From Anaerolineae bacterium (lineage in GTDB: Bacteria > Chloroflexota > Anaerolineae > Aggregatilineales > Phototrophicaceae), in assembly GCA_020848855.1 (NCBI GenBank), contig JADLHH010000082.1, positions 1 to 11,057 of the forward strand: a DNA stretch of 11,057 nucleotides, read 5' to 3'. The notes under the pieces were generated by a model. It was given only the letters and a program-made list of their open reading frames with translations, did not search any database and had not been told where the DNA came from. Position 1 is the first letter of the stretch. Each line of letters starts with the position of its first letter. Both the position numbers and the translations under genes were made by a program. Below are positions 1-5,226 of this stretch, piece by piece.

Positions 1-916
1 CCGGCGGCGGCGGAAGCTGCGTCACGGGCTGGCTCGACACGTTCGGGACGGTGGGCGGTGAAACACGGGGCTGCGGCGTTGTCTCGTCGCGCCCGCGATC
101 GCGGTAGCCGACCAGAATGTGCCCCAGTTGATCCGCCATGCGGTAGCGCGCCTGCGGCTCCTTGCTCATCGTCTTGTAAACGATGCGCGACAGGCTCTCC
201 GGCACATTGGGGTTGAATTCCAGCACGGTCGGGATGCGGTCGCGGATGTGCGCCAGCGCCAGTTCCTGCTGGTTCGCTCCGGTGTACGGCAGCCGCCCGG
301 TCAGCATCTCGAACAGCACGATGCCGATTGAATACACGTCCGAAGCGGGAGTCGGCTTTTCGCCACGCGCCTGTTCCGGCGCGAAGTAATGCGGGCTGCC
401 CCACACGACCTGCTGGCGCTCGCCGGGCTGCACGTCGCTCAGCGCCTGCGCGATACCGAAGTCGGTCACTTTCACCACGTCGTCTTTGGTGACCAGGATA
501 TTCTGCGGCTTGACGTCGGCGTGAACCAGCCCGGCGCGGTGGGCGAAGCCGATGCCGCCGCAAATCTGGATGCCCAGGTTGAGCGCGCGGTCAATCGGCA
601 GCGCGCTGTCGGATTTGATAATGCGCTTCAGGTCGGTGCCTTCAACGAATTCCATGACGATGTAGTGCGTGGGTCCGTCGCTGCCTACATCGTGGACGGT
701 GACGATATTCGGGTGCGCCAGATTAGCGACGCTGCGCGCTTCGTTGCGAAAACGCGCCAGAAACGCCGGGTCGTTCGTCAGGCTGGGACGCAGAATCTTG
801 ATGGCAACCGTGCGTCCGAGCGCCTGATCCACCGCCTTGTAGATGACTGCCATGCCGCCGCTGCCCTGCTGCGCGACGAGGCGATAACGCCCGTTCAGCA
901 CCGTTTCGTTCGCCAT
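1..916 (-). CDS. Serine/threonine protein kinase (Pkn/STPK family), 3' end beyond window
   Basis: A cytoplasmic Hanks-type kinase domain phosphorylating Ser/Thr on target proteins fills about residues 11-275 of the 305 visible. Seen: a glycine-rich loop GSGGMA (18-23), the AIK lysine K40, the alpha-C glutamate E59, the catalytic loop HADVKPQN (132-139, catalytic D134), DFG at 152-154 and an APE-like APE at about residues 179-181. The loop has Ala where most kinases have Arg, so this is a non-RD enzyme. After the domain comes a Pro/Thr/Val/Gln-rich stretch (about 280-305), typical of the linker that leads to a membrane helix and extracytoplasmic sensor in bacterial STPKs; that part lies outside the window. 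The ATG at 916 is 12 bases after the stop of the dNTPase gene, so the two are probably co-transcribed. The Shine-Dalgarno is weak (GAAAG). The family call is secure; the substrate is unknown. Confidence 0.93.
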   Translation of the reverse strand, partial: MANETVLNGRYRLVAQQGSGGMAVIYKAVDQALGRTVAIKILRPSLTNDPAFLARFRNEARSVANLAHPNIVTVHDVGSDGPTHYIVMEFVEGTDLKRIIKSDSALPIDRALNLGIQICGGIGFAHRAGLVHADVKPQNILVTKDDVVKVTDFGIAQALSDVQPGERQQVVWGSPHYFAPEQARGEKPTPASDVYSIGIVLFEMLTGRLPYTGANQQELALAHIRDRIPTVLEFNPNVPESLSRIVYKTMSKEPQARYRMADQLGHILVGYRDRGRDETTPQPRVSPPTVPNVSSQPVTQLPPPP

Positions 917-928
917 AGGAGCACTTTC

Positions 929-2083
929 TTAGGGTCGCATCATGGGATCGAATAAGCGACGGTATTCTATCACGGCGCTCCGGTCTGTCATACTCGCAAT
1001 GTAGTCGGCAATCACGCGCTTGACGTTGTCGCCCTTGATATCCGCCTGCAGTTCCTTGGGAAGCTGGCGCGGGTCTTCCAGAAACGTTGCGAACATCTCC
1101 TCGATGAAGCGCTCGGCGCGCTTCTTCATGCGCACGCCGCGGAAGCTGTAATACATGTTGGCGAACAGGAACGACTTGAGCGGAGCCGTCATCCGCGCGA
1201 CCGCCGGGCTGTAGCCGATGATGTTTTCGGGCTGGTTCTGGATATCTTCCGACGACTGCGGATCGAGCTTTTCCAGCCGCGCTTGCGTCGTCGTCAGCAC
1301 GTCATCAACCAGCAAGCCGATCAGTTCGCGGATGAATTCATGGCGCGTGAGTTCGTTCATGACTTCGCCGTGCCAGTCGAGACGGTCGCACAATACCTGC
1401 CAGATTTCGAGTTCGTTCAGTTCGCCGGGCATAATCATCCCGGAATTCAAGCCATCATCGAGGTCGTGGGCGTTATACGCCAGTTCGTCGGTCATGTTGG
1501 CGATTTGCGCTTCAAGGCTGCCGCGCGTGGTCGGGTCCAGCCCGGCAATCTCGACGAGATGGTCATATTCGGTTTCGTGCTTCGCCAGCCCAGCGAGCGT
1601 TTCCTTGGTGAGGTTCAAGCCGGGGAAATCGGGATAGCGGCGTTCCAACTGCGTGACCACCCGATAGCTCTGGTGGTTGTGGTTGAAACCACCGTGATCC
1701 TTCATCAGCGTGTCGAGCGTTTCTTCGCCCGCGTGCCCGAACGGGGGGTGACCGAGGTCGTGCGCGAGGCAGATCACCTCGACCAAATCTTCGTTTGCGC
1801 CCAGCGCGCGGGCAATCGTCCGCCCGATCTGCGCGACTTCGAGCGTATGCGTCAGCCGGGTGCGATAATAATCGCCCTCATCGTTGGTGAACACCTGCGT
1901 TTTGTATTCCAGCCGCCGGAACGCCGCCGCATGGATGATGCGGTCGCGGTCGCGCTGAAATGCCGTGCGATACTCGGCTTCGTCTTCCGGGTAGCAGCGC
2001 CCGGTACTCTCGCGGCTGCTCAAGGCATAGGGTGCCAGCAGCGCGGCTTCCTGCTCCTCTAGCTGTTTCCGCTTCAGGAACAT
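929..2083 (-). CDS. dgt: HD-domain deoxyguanosinetriphosphate triphosphohydrolase-like protein (dNTPase)
   Basis: This enzyme family hydrolyses dNTPs to the deoxynucleoside and tripolyphosphate and so controls the dNTP pool in the cytoplasm. The 384-residue length matches the shorter dGTPase-like group rather than the roughly 500-residue E. coli Dgt. The N-terminal part has the family signature RDRIIHAAAFRRLEYKTQVF (46-65). The HD metal site reads H79 (RLTHTLEV), H108-D109 (LAHDLGHPPFGHAGEE) and D207 (NAHDLDDGL), all intact, plus the GGFNHNHQS loop (131-139). The ATG at 2083 has AAAGGAA seven bases upstream and a TATAAT box about 50 bases upstream. The Ser/Thr kinase gene follows 12 bases after its stop, suggesting one operon. 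Its nucleotide preference cannot be read from sequence; the family also contains broad or dATP/dTTP-selective members, so the symbol names the family, not proven dGTP specificity. Confidence 0.95.
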   Translation of the reverse strand: MFLKRKQLEEQEAALLAPYALSSRESTGRCYPEDEAEYRTAFQRDRDRIIHAAAFRRLEYKTQVFTNDEGDYYRTRLTHTLEVAQIGRTIARALGANEDLVEVICLAHDLGHPPFGHAGEETLDTLMKDHGGFNHNHQSYRVVTQLERRYPDFPGLNLTKETLAGLAKHETEYDHLVEIAGLDPTTRGSLEAQIANMTDELAYNAHDLDDGLNSGMIMPGELNELEIWQVLCDRLDWHGEVMNELTRHEFIRELIGLLVDDVLTTTQARLEKLDPQSSEDIQNQPENIIGYSPAVARMTAPLKSFLFANMYYSFRGVRMKKRAERFIEEMFATFLEDPRQLPKELQADIKGDNVKRVIADYIASMTDRSAVIEYRRLFDPMMRP

Positions 2084-2132
2084 GGCTGACTTCCTTTACT
2101 CATCGGTGCCCAAATTCTACCGCTATCATCCG

Positions 2133-2138
2133 ATTATA
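2133..2138 (-). promoter_or_regulatory. Candidate -10 box for the dNTPase-kinase operon
   Basis: On the minus strand a perfect TATAAT lies 50 bases upstream of the dNTPase ATG. A poor -35 (TTCAGG, 18-base spacer) precedes it. The position between two same-strand genes and the AT-rich setting support a promoter, but the weak -35 limits confidence. Confidence 0.45.
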
Positions 2139-2203
2139 ACGTGTGATATGAATTCGCCTGAATCCGTTCTGGATCGGAAATGTATAGAGATGTGAGTTAA
2201 GGG

Positions 2204-2228
2204 CGGGCGCACACGCAGATGCGCCCCT
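2204..2228. repeat. REP-like GC-rich hairpin after the DUF420-like gene
   Basis: A perfect arm pair GGGCGC (2205-2210) and GCGCCC (2221-2226), extended by one A-T pair, encloses an 8-base loop. Read on the minus strand it has the form GTAGGGGCGC...GCGCCC. It resembles the dispersed GTAGGGGCG-type palindromes common in intergenic DNA of Chloroflexota and Cyanobacteria (from memory, not searched). It lies about 38 bases beyond the stop of the DUF420-like gene and has no clear T-tract, so it is at best a weak terminator. Confidence 0.5.
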
Positions 2229-2263
2229 ACGAAAAGACTCACGCGATTTGGCACTCTCCCGGA

Positions 2264-3022
2264 TCAATCATCTTCGTTTTCGACTTCCGGCGTCTCGGCG
2301 GGTTCGCGCGGCTCGTCGGTTTCGACCGGGGCAGGAAGCGCACGGATTTCAGCCGGGGCTTCATCGGTCATGATAGGCGGAAGCGGCACTTCGGACGTCT
2401 CGACGGGCGGAAGCGGTTCGTCGGTAGCGACCGGGGGTTCGGGCGTTTCGACGGGCGGAAGCAGCTCTTCCGTCGCAACTGGCGGGACGACCTGCCCGCC
2501 GACCGCGTATGCCGGAATGACTTCGTAGCGCGTCAGGTAGCTGACCACCCCCAAAGCCGCCGTCGCCAGCCAAAGCACCATCGTCAGCCGCATCACTGGC
2601 TTGGCGCGCCGGAACCAGTAGCGAGACGTGTCTTTTTCGCCGCGCCGCTTCGCCCGCCCCACCTGCCAGTCTTCCAGAAGCATACGCAGGATGACGAACG
2701 TCGCCAGAAGCTGCGCCGGAATGCCCAGCAGCCCATGCAGTACCGGCAGCAGGTAGCGCGTATTGGTTGGCTGCGCACCAATATTGCCAGCCACGTCAAA
2801 GCGGTATGCCGCGAACATCAGGAAAACGATTAAAATCCAGTTGACCAGCGTGATCGCAGTCATGATCCATTTGTGGTGCGGACGATGCTTCCCCCGGCGC
2901 GCATAGATGTAACCGGCAGCCATCGCCGGGATAATCAGCAGGAGATAGGCGACGAGCGTCACGTCGGCGAGCAGGCTCGCGCCTGTGCCCAGAAAACCCG
3001 GCGGTTCCAAGTACGGATTCAT
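2264..3022 (-). CDS. DUF420-like four-helix membrane protein with Pro/Glu/Thr repeat tail
   Basis: An integral membrane protein of 252 residues with four predicted hydrophobic helices at about 17-40, 52-73, 90-114 and 144-166. Histidines sit near the membrane edges: H46, H49 and H50 in RPHHKW between helices 1 and 2, and H96 in LLHG-like context (VLHGLLG). This arrangement recalls the DUF420 family, small heme-copper-oxidase-associated membrane proteins of unclear function; the match is from pattern memory and not certain. Beyond the membrane domain, residues 179-252 form a low-complexity acidic tail built from PPVxT(D/E)E-type units, not part of the usual DUF420 length (about 130-180 residues). 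The ATG at 3022 has AGGA about seven bases upstream. It is divergent from the Lrp regulator gene, which may control it. No oxidase or cytochrome gene is adjacent to support a respiratory role. Confidence 0.75.
   Translation of the reverse strand: MNPYLEPPGFLGTGASLLADVTLVAYLLLIIPAMAAGYIYARRGKHRPHHKWIMTAITLVNWILIVFLMFAAYRFDVAGNIGAQPTNTRYLLPVLHGLLGIPAQLLATFVILRMLLEDWQVGRAKRRGEKDTSRYWFRRAKPVMRLTMVLWLATAALGVVSYLTRYEVIPAYAVGGQVVPPVATEELLPPVETPEPPVATDEPLPPVETSEVPLPPIMTDEAPAEIRALPAPVETDEPREPAETPEVENEDD
2364..2486 (-). repeat. Tandem repeat region encoding the PPVxTDE tail
   Basis: Within the DUF420-like gene, CGACGGGCGGAAGC occurs exactly at 2401-2414 and again at 2449-2462, a 48-base (16-codon) period. 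Diverged copies (for example GGCGGAAGCGGC near 2377) flank it. The encoded units read LPPVETPEPPVATDEP and variants, so the tail grew by in-frame duplication. Confidence 0.7.
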
Positions 3023-3126
3023 AGGCGTCCTGTTGGGTACAATAGACTCAGCAGCACATCACGTTATTCAGGTTTTCGTCGGCAAAAGCGATCATGGATG
3101 TGTCGGACGACCAACCGACTGATACT

Positions 3127-3161
3127 CGATGCCCGCGCATCGCAGAATGGACGGCGCATCG
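3127..3161. promoter_or_regulatory. Candidate operator: GCGCATCG repeats ahead of the Lrp/AsnC gene
   Basis: GCGCATCG occurs at 3135-3142 and 3154-3161, exactly 19 bases apart (about two helical turns). An inverted half, CGATGC (3127-3132), pairs with GCATCG (3137-3142). Helically phased repeats next to its own gene fit Lrp/AsnC autoregulation, but no binding consensus is known for this protein. Confidence 0.4.
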
Positions 3162-3188
3162 AATTTATCATAGCAGAAAGTGCAGGTC

Positions 3189-3677
3189 ATGAAAGATTAC
3201 GCCCAGGATATCGACGACACCGACCGCGCGATCCTGACCGAACTGCAGAATGACAGCAGCATCAGCAACGTCGAGCTGGCACGGCGCATCTCGCTGTCGC
3301 CGCCCGCTGTTCACGCGCGCATCAAGCGGTTGGAGGAGTTGGGTTACGTGCGCCAGTACGCCGCCATCCTCGACCGGGAGAAGCTCGGCTACGAGCTGCT
3401 GTGCCTGATCAACGTCACGCTGGAAGTACACCACGTCGACAACATCAACCATTTCCGTGACGCGGTCAGCCAGATGCCTGAAGTTCTGGAATGTTATTTC
3501 GTGACCGGGGAGTTCGATTATCAGCTTAAGGTCGCCGTCCGCAGCCGCCGCGAACTGGAGCAGTTTCTGATGGAGAAGCTGACGCCGATACCGGGCATCG
3601 CGCGAATCGCCACCAGCATTGTACTGACGGAGATCAAGTTCACGACCAGCCTGTCGCTGGCGGACGACGAGGAATAG
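3189..3677 (+). CDS. Lrp/AsnC-family transcriptional regulator
   Basis: A 162-residue DNA-binding regulator of the feast/famine family, which usually senses an amino acid or related small molecule and acts as dimers or octamers. Residues 8-60 are the N-terminal winged helix-turn-helix (DIDDTDRAIL, then VELARRISLSPPAVHARIKRL and the wing LGYVRQYAAIL). Residues about 67-150 are the RAM (AsnC ligand-binding) domain, with CYFVTGEFDYQLKVAV at 102-117 and its Gly-Glu/Asp turn (GEFDY) at the usual effector region. Length is normal. ATG 3189 is taken as the start; an in-frame GTG at 3180 would add three residues, and neither has a strong Shine-Dalgarno. It is divergent from the DUF420-like gene and convergent with the zinc-finger gene. 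Phased GCGCATCG repeats upstream suggest autoregulation. The effector cannot be named. Confidence 0.93.
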   Translation: MKDYAQDIDDTDRAILTELQNDSSISNVELARRISLSPPAVHARIKRLEELGYVRQYAAILDREKLGYELLCLINVTLEVHHVDNINHFRDAVSQMPEVLECYFVTGEFDYQLKVAVRSRRELEQFLMEKLTPIPGIARIATSIVLTEIKFTTSLSLADDEE

Positions 3678-3700
3678 CCGCCGCAAACGAGCCGACCGCG

Positions 3701-3731
3701 AAAACAAAAAGCAGTGGCGTTTTCCCACTGC
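3701..3731 (-). terminator. Intrinsic terminator of the UBP zinc-finger gene
   Basis: On the minus strand GCAGTGG and CCACTGC (3725-3731 and 3711-3717, perfect 7-bp stem, 7-base loop) are followed directly by TTTTTGTTTT (3710-3701). This is a textbook rho-independent terminator, starting 36 bases beyond the UBP stop. On the plus strand no T-tract follows, so it should not terminate the Lrp transcript efficiently. Confidence 0.85.
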
Positions 3732-3766
3732 CCTCAACGTTTCCGGCTCGATTCGCTGTGACCGTT

Positions 3767-4030
3767 TCAGATCTTCTCGTAGAAGATGTCGTCCACGAAA
3801 CAGTAGCCCCACACTTCACCCGGCTCCAGCGACTTCATCATCGCGTGTCCGGTTTCGTGAAAGTGCTTGGAGGCGTGCTTGTTCTTCGACGAATTGCAGC
3901 AGCCGACGTGACCGCATATCAGGCAGACACGCAGGTGAACCCATCGATCGCCCGTCTTCATACACTCCTCGCAACCCCTGGTGTTGGGCGTGTACGTTTT
4001 GATGTCCTTCACGTGTTCGCACTGCGGCAT
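3767..4030 (-). CDS. Stand-alone UBP-type zinc-finger protein
   Basis: An 87-residue protein consisting of almost nothing but a ZnF-UBP fold, the domain that in eukaryotes grips the free C-terminal Gly-Gly of ubiquitin in USP5 and HDAC6. Candidate metal ligands are present: C4 and H6 (QCEH), C20 and C23 (GCEEC), C36 and C39 (RVCLIC), H41, C44, H52, H56, H58 and H62 (NKHASKHFHETGH). The family core WVHLRVCLICGHVGCC (30-45) and the ending EPGEVWGYCFVDD (69-81) are intact. No protease or deacetylase domain is attached. Such small proteins are widespread in bacteria without a settled role. Start ATG 4030 is chosen because GGAGG lies ten bases upstream; an in-frame ATG at 4063 would overlap the -10 box. 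It has its own promoter and terminator, hence is monocistronic despite lying downstream of the receiver gene. Confidence 0.92.
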   Translation of the reverse strand: MPQCEHVKDIKTYTPNTRGCEECMKTGDRWVHLRVCLICGHVGCCNSSKNKHASKHFHETGHAMMKSLEPGEVWGYCFVDDIFYEKI

Positions 4031-4040
4031 ATTCTGTTTT

Positions 4041-4045
4041 CCTCC
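4041..4045 (-). promoter_or_regulatory. Shine-Dalgarno GGAGG deciding the UBP gene start
   Basis: A full GGAGG on the minus strand, ten bases before ATG 4030. It selects this start over the in-frame ATG at 4063, which lies inside the promoter. Confidence 0.75.
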
Positions 4046-4062
4046 AGCGTCGACCTTCGGCA

Positions 4063-4092
4063 ACTATAGTGAAGATCGACTGGATTTGTCAA
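4063..4092 (-). promoter_or_regulatory. Sigma-70 promoter of the UBP zinc-finger gene
   Basis: On the minus strand a perfect -35 TTGACA (4092-4087) is followed after 18 bases by TATAGT (4068-4063), 5 of 6 matches to the -10 consensus. The -35 hexamer contains the TGA stop of the upstream receiver gene. Predicted transcription starts near 4056, leaving a leader of about 25 bases with the Shine-Dalgarno. Confidence 0.75.
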
Positions 4093-4460
4093 CTGCGGCG
4101 GGAGGATATACGCAGCACAGAGCGGAGGGCTTCGAGCAGGCGCTCCGGCGGATCGCCCTTACTCACAAAACCCGGAACACCCGCCTGCATCGCCTGCTCG
4201 CAGGCTTCGGGACGCCCGCTGAGGGCAATGATTTTGACATCAGGGCACTGTCGCCGGGCAGCCGCCAGCAATTCGGCGACACCCAGCCCCGGAAGCTCCC
4301 AGTCCAGCAGGAGTAGGTCGGGACAGGTGTCGCCGAGTTGAGCGAGTAGTTCAGTCGAGTTGGCGGCTTCACTGGCGAGTTCGAGGTCGGCTTCCTGCTC
4401 CAGAATGAGCCGAAGCGCACACCGAACGTCGTACTGATCGTCGGCTAGGATGACAAACAT
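4089..4460 (-). CDS. Receiver-only (CheY-like) response regulator
   Basis: A single 123-residue receiver domain without an output domain. Seen: acidic pocket D7-D8, phospho-acceptor D53 in LLLLDWELPG (49-58), the switch S81 in ALSG and the conserved K101 in VSKGD. All residues needed for phosphorylation are present. Output must therefore occur through protein-protein contact. Its ATG at 4460 lies 9 bases after the stop of the ECF sigma gene, so the two are almost certainly co-transcribed; the Shine-Dalgarno GGAAG is close (about four bases). The placement directly after a sigma factor, where anti-sigma genes often sit, suggests a role in sigma control, which is inference. The phosphodonor could be the histidine kinase upstream at 5851-8340. 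The family call is firm. Confidence 0.92.
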   Translation of the reverse strand: MFVILADDQYDVRCALRLILEQEADLELASEAANSTELLAQLGDTCPDLLLLDWELPGLGVAELLAAARRQCPDVKIIALSGRPEACEQAMQAGVPGFVSKGDPPERLLEALRSVLRISSRRS

Positions 4461-4469
4461 GGGCTTCCG

Positions 4470-5072
4470 TTACGCTGGTGAAAGTACCAGCCCTAATTCG
4501 CGAACCTTGATCCGGTTGGCAAACGCCTGACGCGCGCGGAACAGACGAGACTTGATCACGCCGACGTTCGTGTGCAGCATCTCGGCGATTTCTTCATAGG
4601 ACAGGTCGTTCCAGTAGCGCAGGATGATGATCGCGCGCTCGTCGGGCTTCAGCAGTTTCAGCAGTTCCTGAACCGTCCGCCCGCGCTCGCCGTCCATCGC
4701 CAGTTCTTCAACCGAGCGGCTTTCGACCGCTGCCATCACTTCACCGGGCAGAAAATCGTCGAGCGAAAGCCAGCTCATGCGCCGCTTGCGAATGACATCG
4801 ATGCAGTAGTGCGAAGCGATGGACAGCACCCACGTCTTGAATGAACGCTGCTGATCGTAGCGGTCGAGGTTGCGGTAGGCGCGCAGAAAGGCTTCCTGTG
4901 CCGCGTCTTCCGCTTCGACGGTGTCGCCAAGCATCCGGTACGTGAGGTTGTAGACCGCGCGATTGTAGTCCACCACGAGATCGGTGAAGGCTTCCTGATC
5001 GCCTTCAAGCGCACGGGCGACACGTTCCCGGTCGGCAGCAAGCATCTGGTCTTTTTCGATTTGCGCGAGCAT
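4470..5072 (-). CDS. ECF-type RNA polymerase sigma factor (sigma-70 group 4)
   Basis: A 200-residue alternative sigma factor that directs RNA polymerase to its own set of promoters. Region 2 covers about residues 24-98: AFTDLVVDYNRAVYNL, the core-binding DAAQEAFLRAYRNLD (56-70) and the -10 recognising SFKTWVLSIASHYCIDVIRKRR (77-98 area). Region 4 covers about 137-188, with LKPDERAIIILRYWNDLSYEEIAE and the helix-turn-helix HTNVGVIKSRLFRAR. Regions 1.1 and 3 are absent, as expected for ECF sigmas. ATG 5072 gives the standard length; the open frame extends upstream to a TTG at 5189, but that part overlaps a candidate promoter and looks non-coding. A GGGAAAG lies 11 bases before the ATG. No anti-sigma gene is adjacent; a receiver-only regulator follows 9 bases after the stop. 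Target genes are unknown. Confidence 0.92.
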   Translation of the reverse strand: MLAQIEKDQMLAADRERVARALEGDQEAFTDLVVDYNRAVYNLTYRMLGDTVEAEDAAQEAFLRAYRNLDRYDQQRSFKTWVLSIASHYCIDVIRKRRMSWLSLDDFLPGEVMAAVESRSVEELAMDGERGRTVQELLKLLKPDERAIIILRYWNDLSYEEIAEMLHTNVGVIKSRLFRARQAFANRIKVRELGLVLSPA

Positions 5073-5134
5073 TTTGTGTCTGACTTTCCCACTCGACAAC
5101 TGGTCGAGCGCATTCCTTTCAATCACAGTTATAG

Positions 5135-5164
5135 AATACAAAAACTCTCTCGAAATGCCGTCAA
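5135..5164 (-). promoter_or_regulatory. Candidate promoter of the sigma-receiver operon
   Basis: On the minus strand TTGACG (5164-5159, 5 of 6) precedes TGTATT (5140-5135, 4 of 6) with an 18-base spacer, 63 bases before the sigma ATG. TATAAC a few bases further is an alternative -10. The 140-base gap from the NarL-type regulator supports a separate promoter. Confidence 0.45.
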
Positions 5165-5180
5165 GCACTTGGAGAGAGTT
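5143..5180. promoter_or_regulatory. 9-bp perfect inverted repeat bracketing the sigma-gene -35 box
   Basis: AACTCTCTC (5143-5151) and GAGAGAGTT (5172-5180) are perfect reverse complements separated by 20 bases. The candidate -35 hexamer lies between the arms. Arm centres are 29 bases apart, close to three helical turns. It could be an operator for a dimeric regulator or a transcript hairpin if transcription begins further upstream. Confidence 0.5.
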
Positions 5181-5206
5181 CGGTTGCAACTAGTGGTTAG
5201 ATCGCA

Positions 5207-5226
5207 ACCTGGTCAGGTGACCAGGT
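5207..5226. repeat. Near-perfect palindrome over the NarL-type regulator stop
   Basis: ACCTGGTCA (5207-5215) and TGACCAGGT (5218-5226) are perfect 9-bp arms with a 2-base spacer. As RNA it would fold with a 7-bp stem and 6-base loop. The regulator's TGA stop lies inside. No T-tract follows, so it is not a standard intrinsic terminator; it may be a protein site or stabilise the 3' end. Confidence 0.5.

Noticed and set aside
389..955. Plus-strand open frame of 188 codons opposite the Ser/Thr kinase
   Set aside because: The minus strand carries all kinase motifs in one frame; the plus frame is a shadow.
1283..2062. Plus-strand open frame of 259 codons opposite the dNTPase gene
   Set aside because: Antisense shadow of a gene with an intact HD metal site; no recognisable domain or ribosome site.
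2401..2462. The repeated CGACGGGCGGAAGC as a CRISPR or mobile repeat
   Set aside because: The copies keep the reading frame with a 48-base period inside a coding tail and have no spacer-like unique segments of constant length.
3711..3731. The hairpin as terminator of the Lrp gene
   Set aside because: On the plus strand no T-tract follows the stem; the T-tract exists only in the minus-strand reading, so it belongs to the UBP gene.
5073..5189. N-terminal extension of the ECF sigma factor from TTG 5189
   Set aside because: The extension overlaps a candidate promoter and a 9-bp inverted repeat and makes the protein longer than usual; ATG 5072 gives a normal 200-residue ECF sigma.
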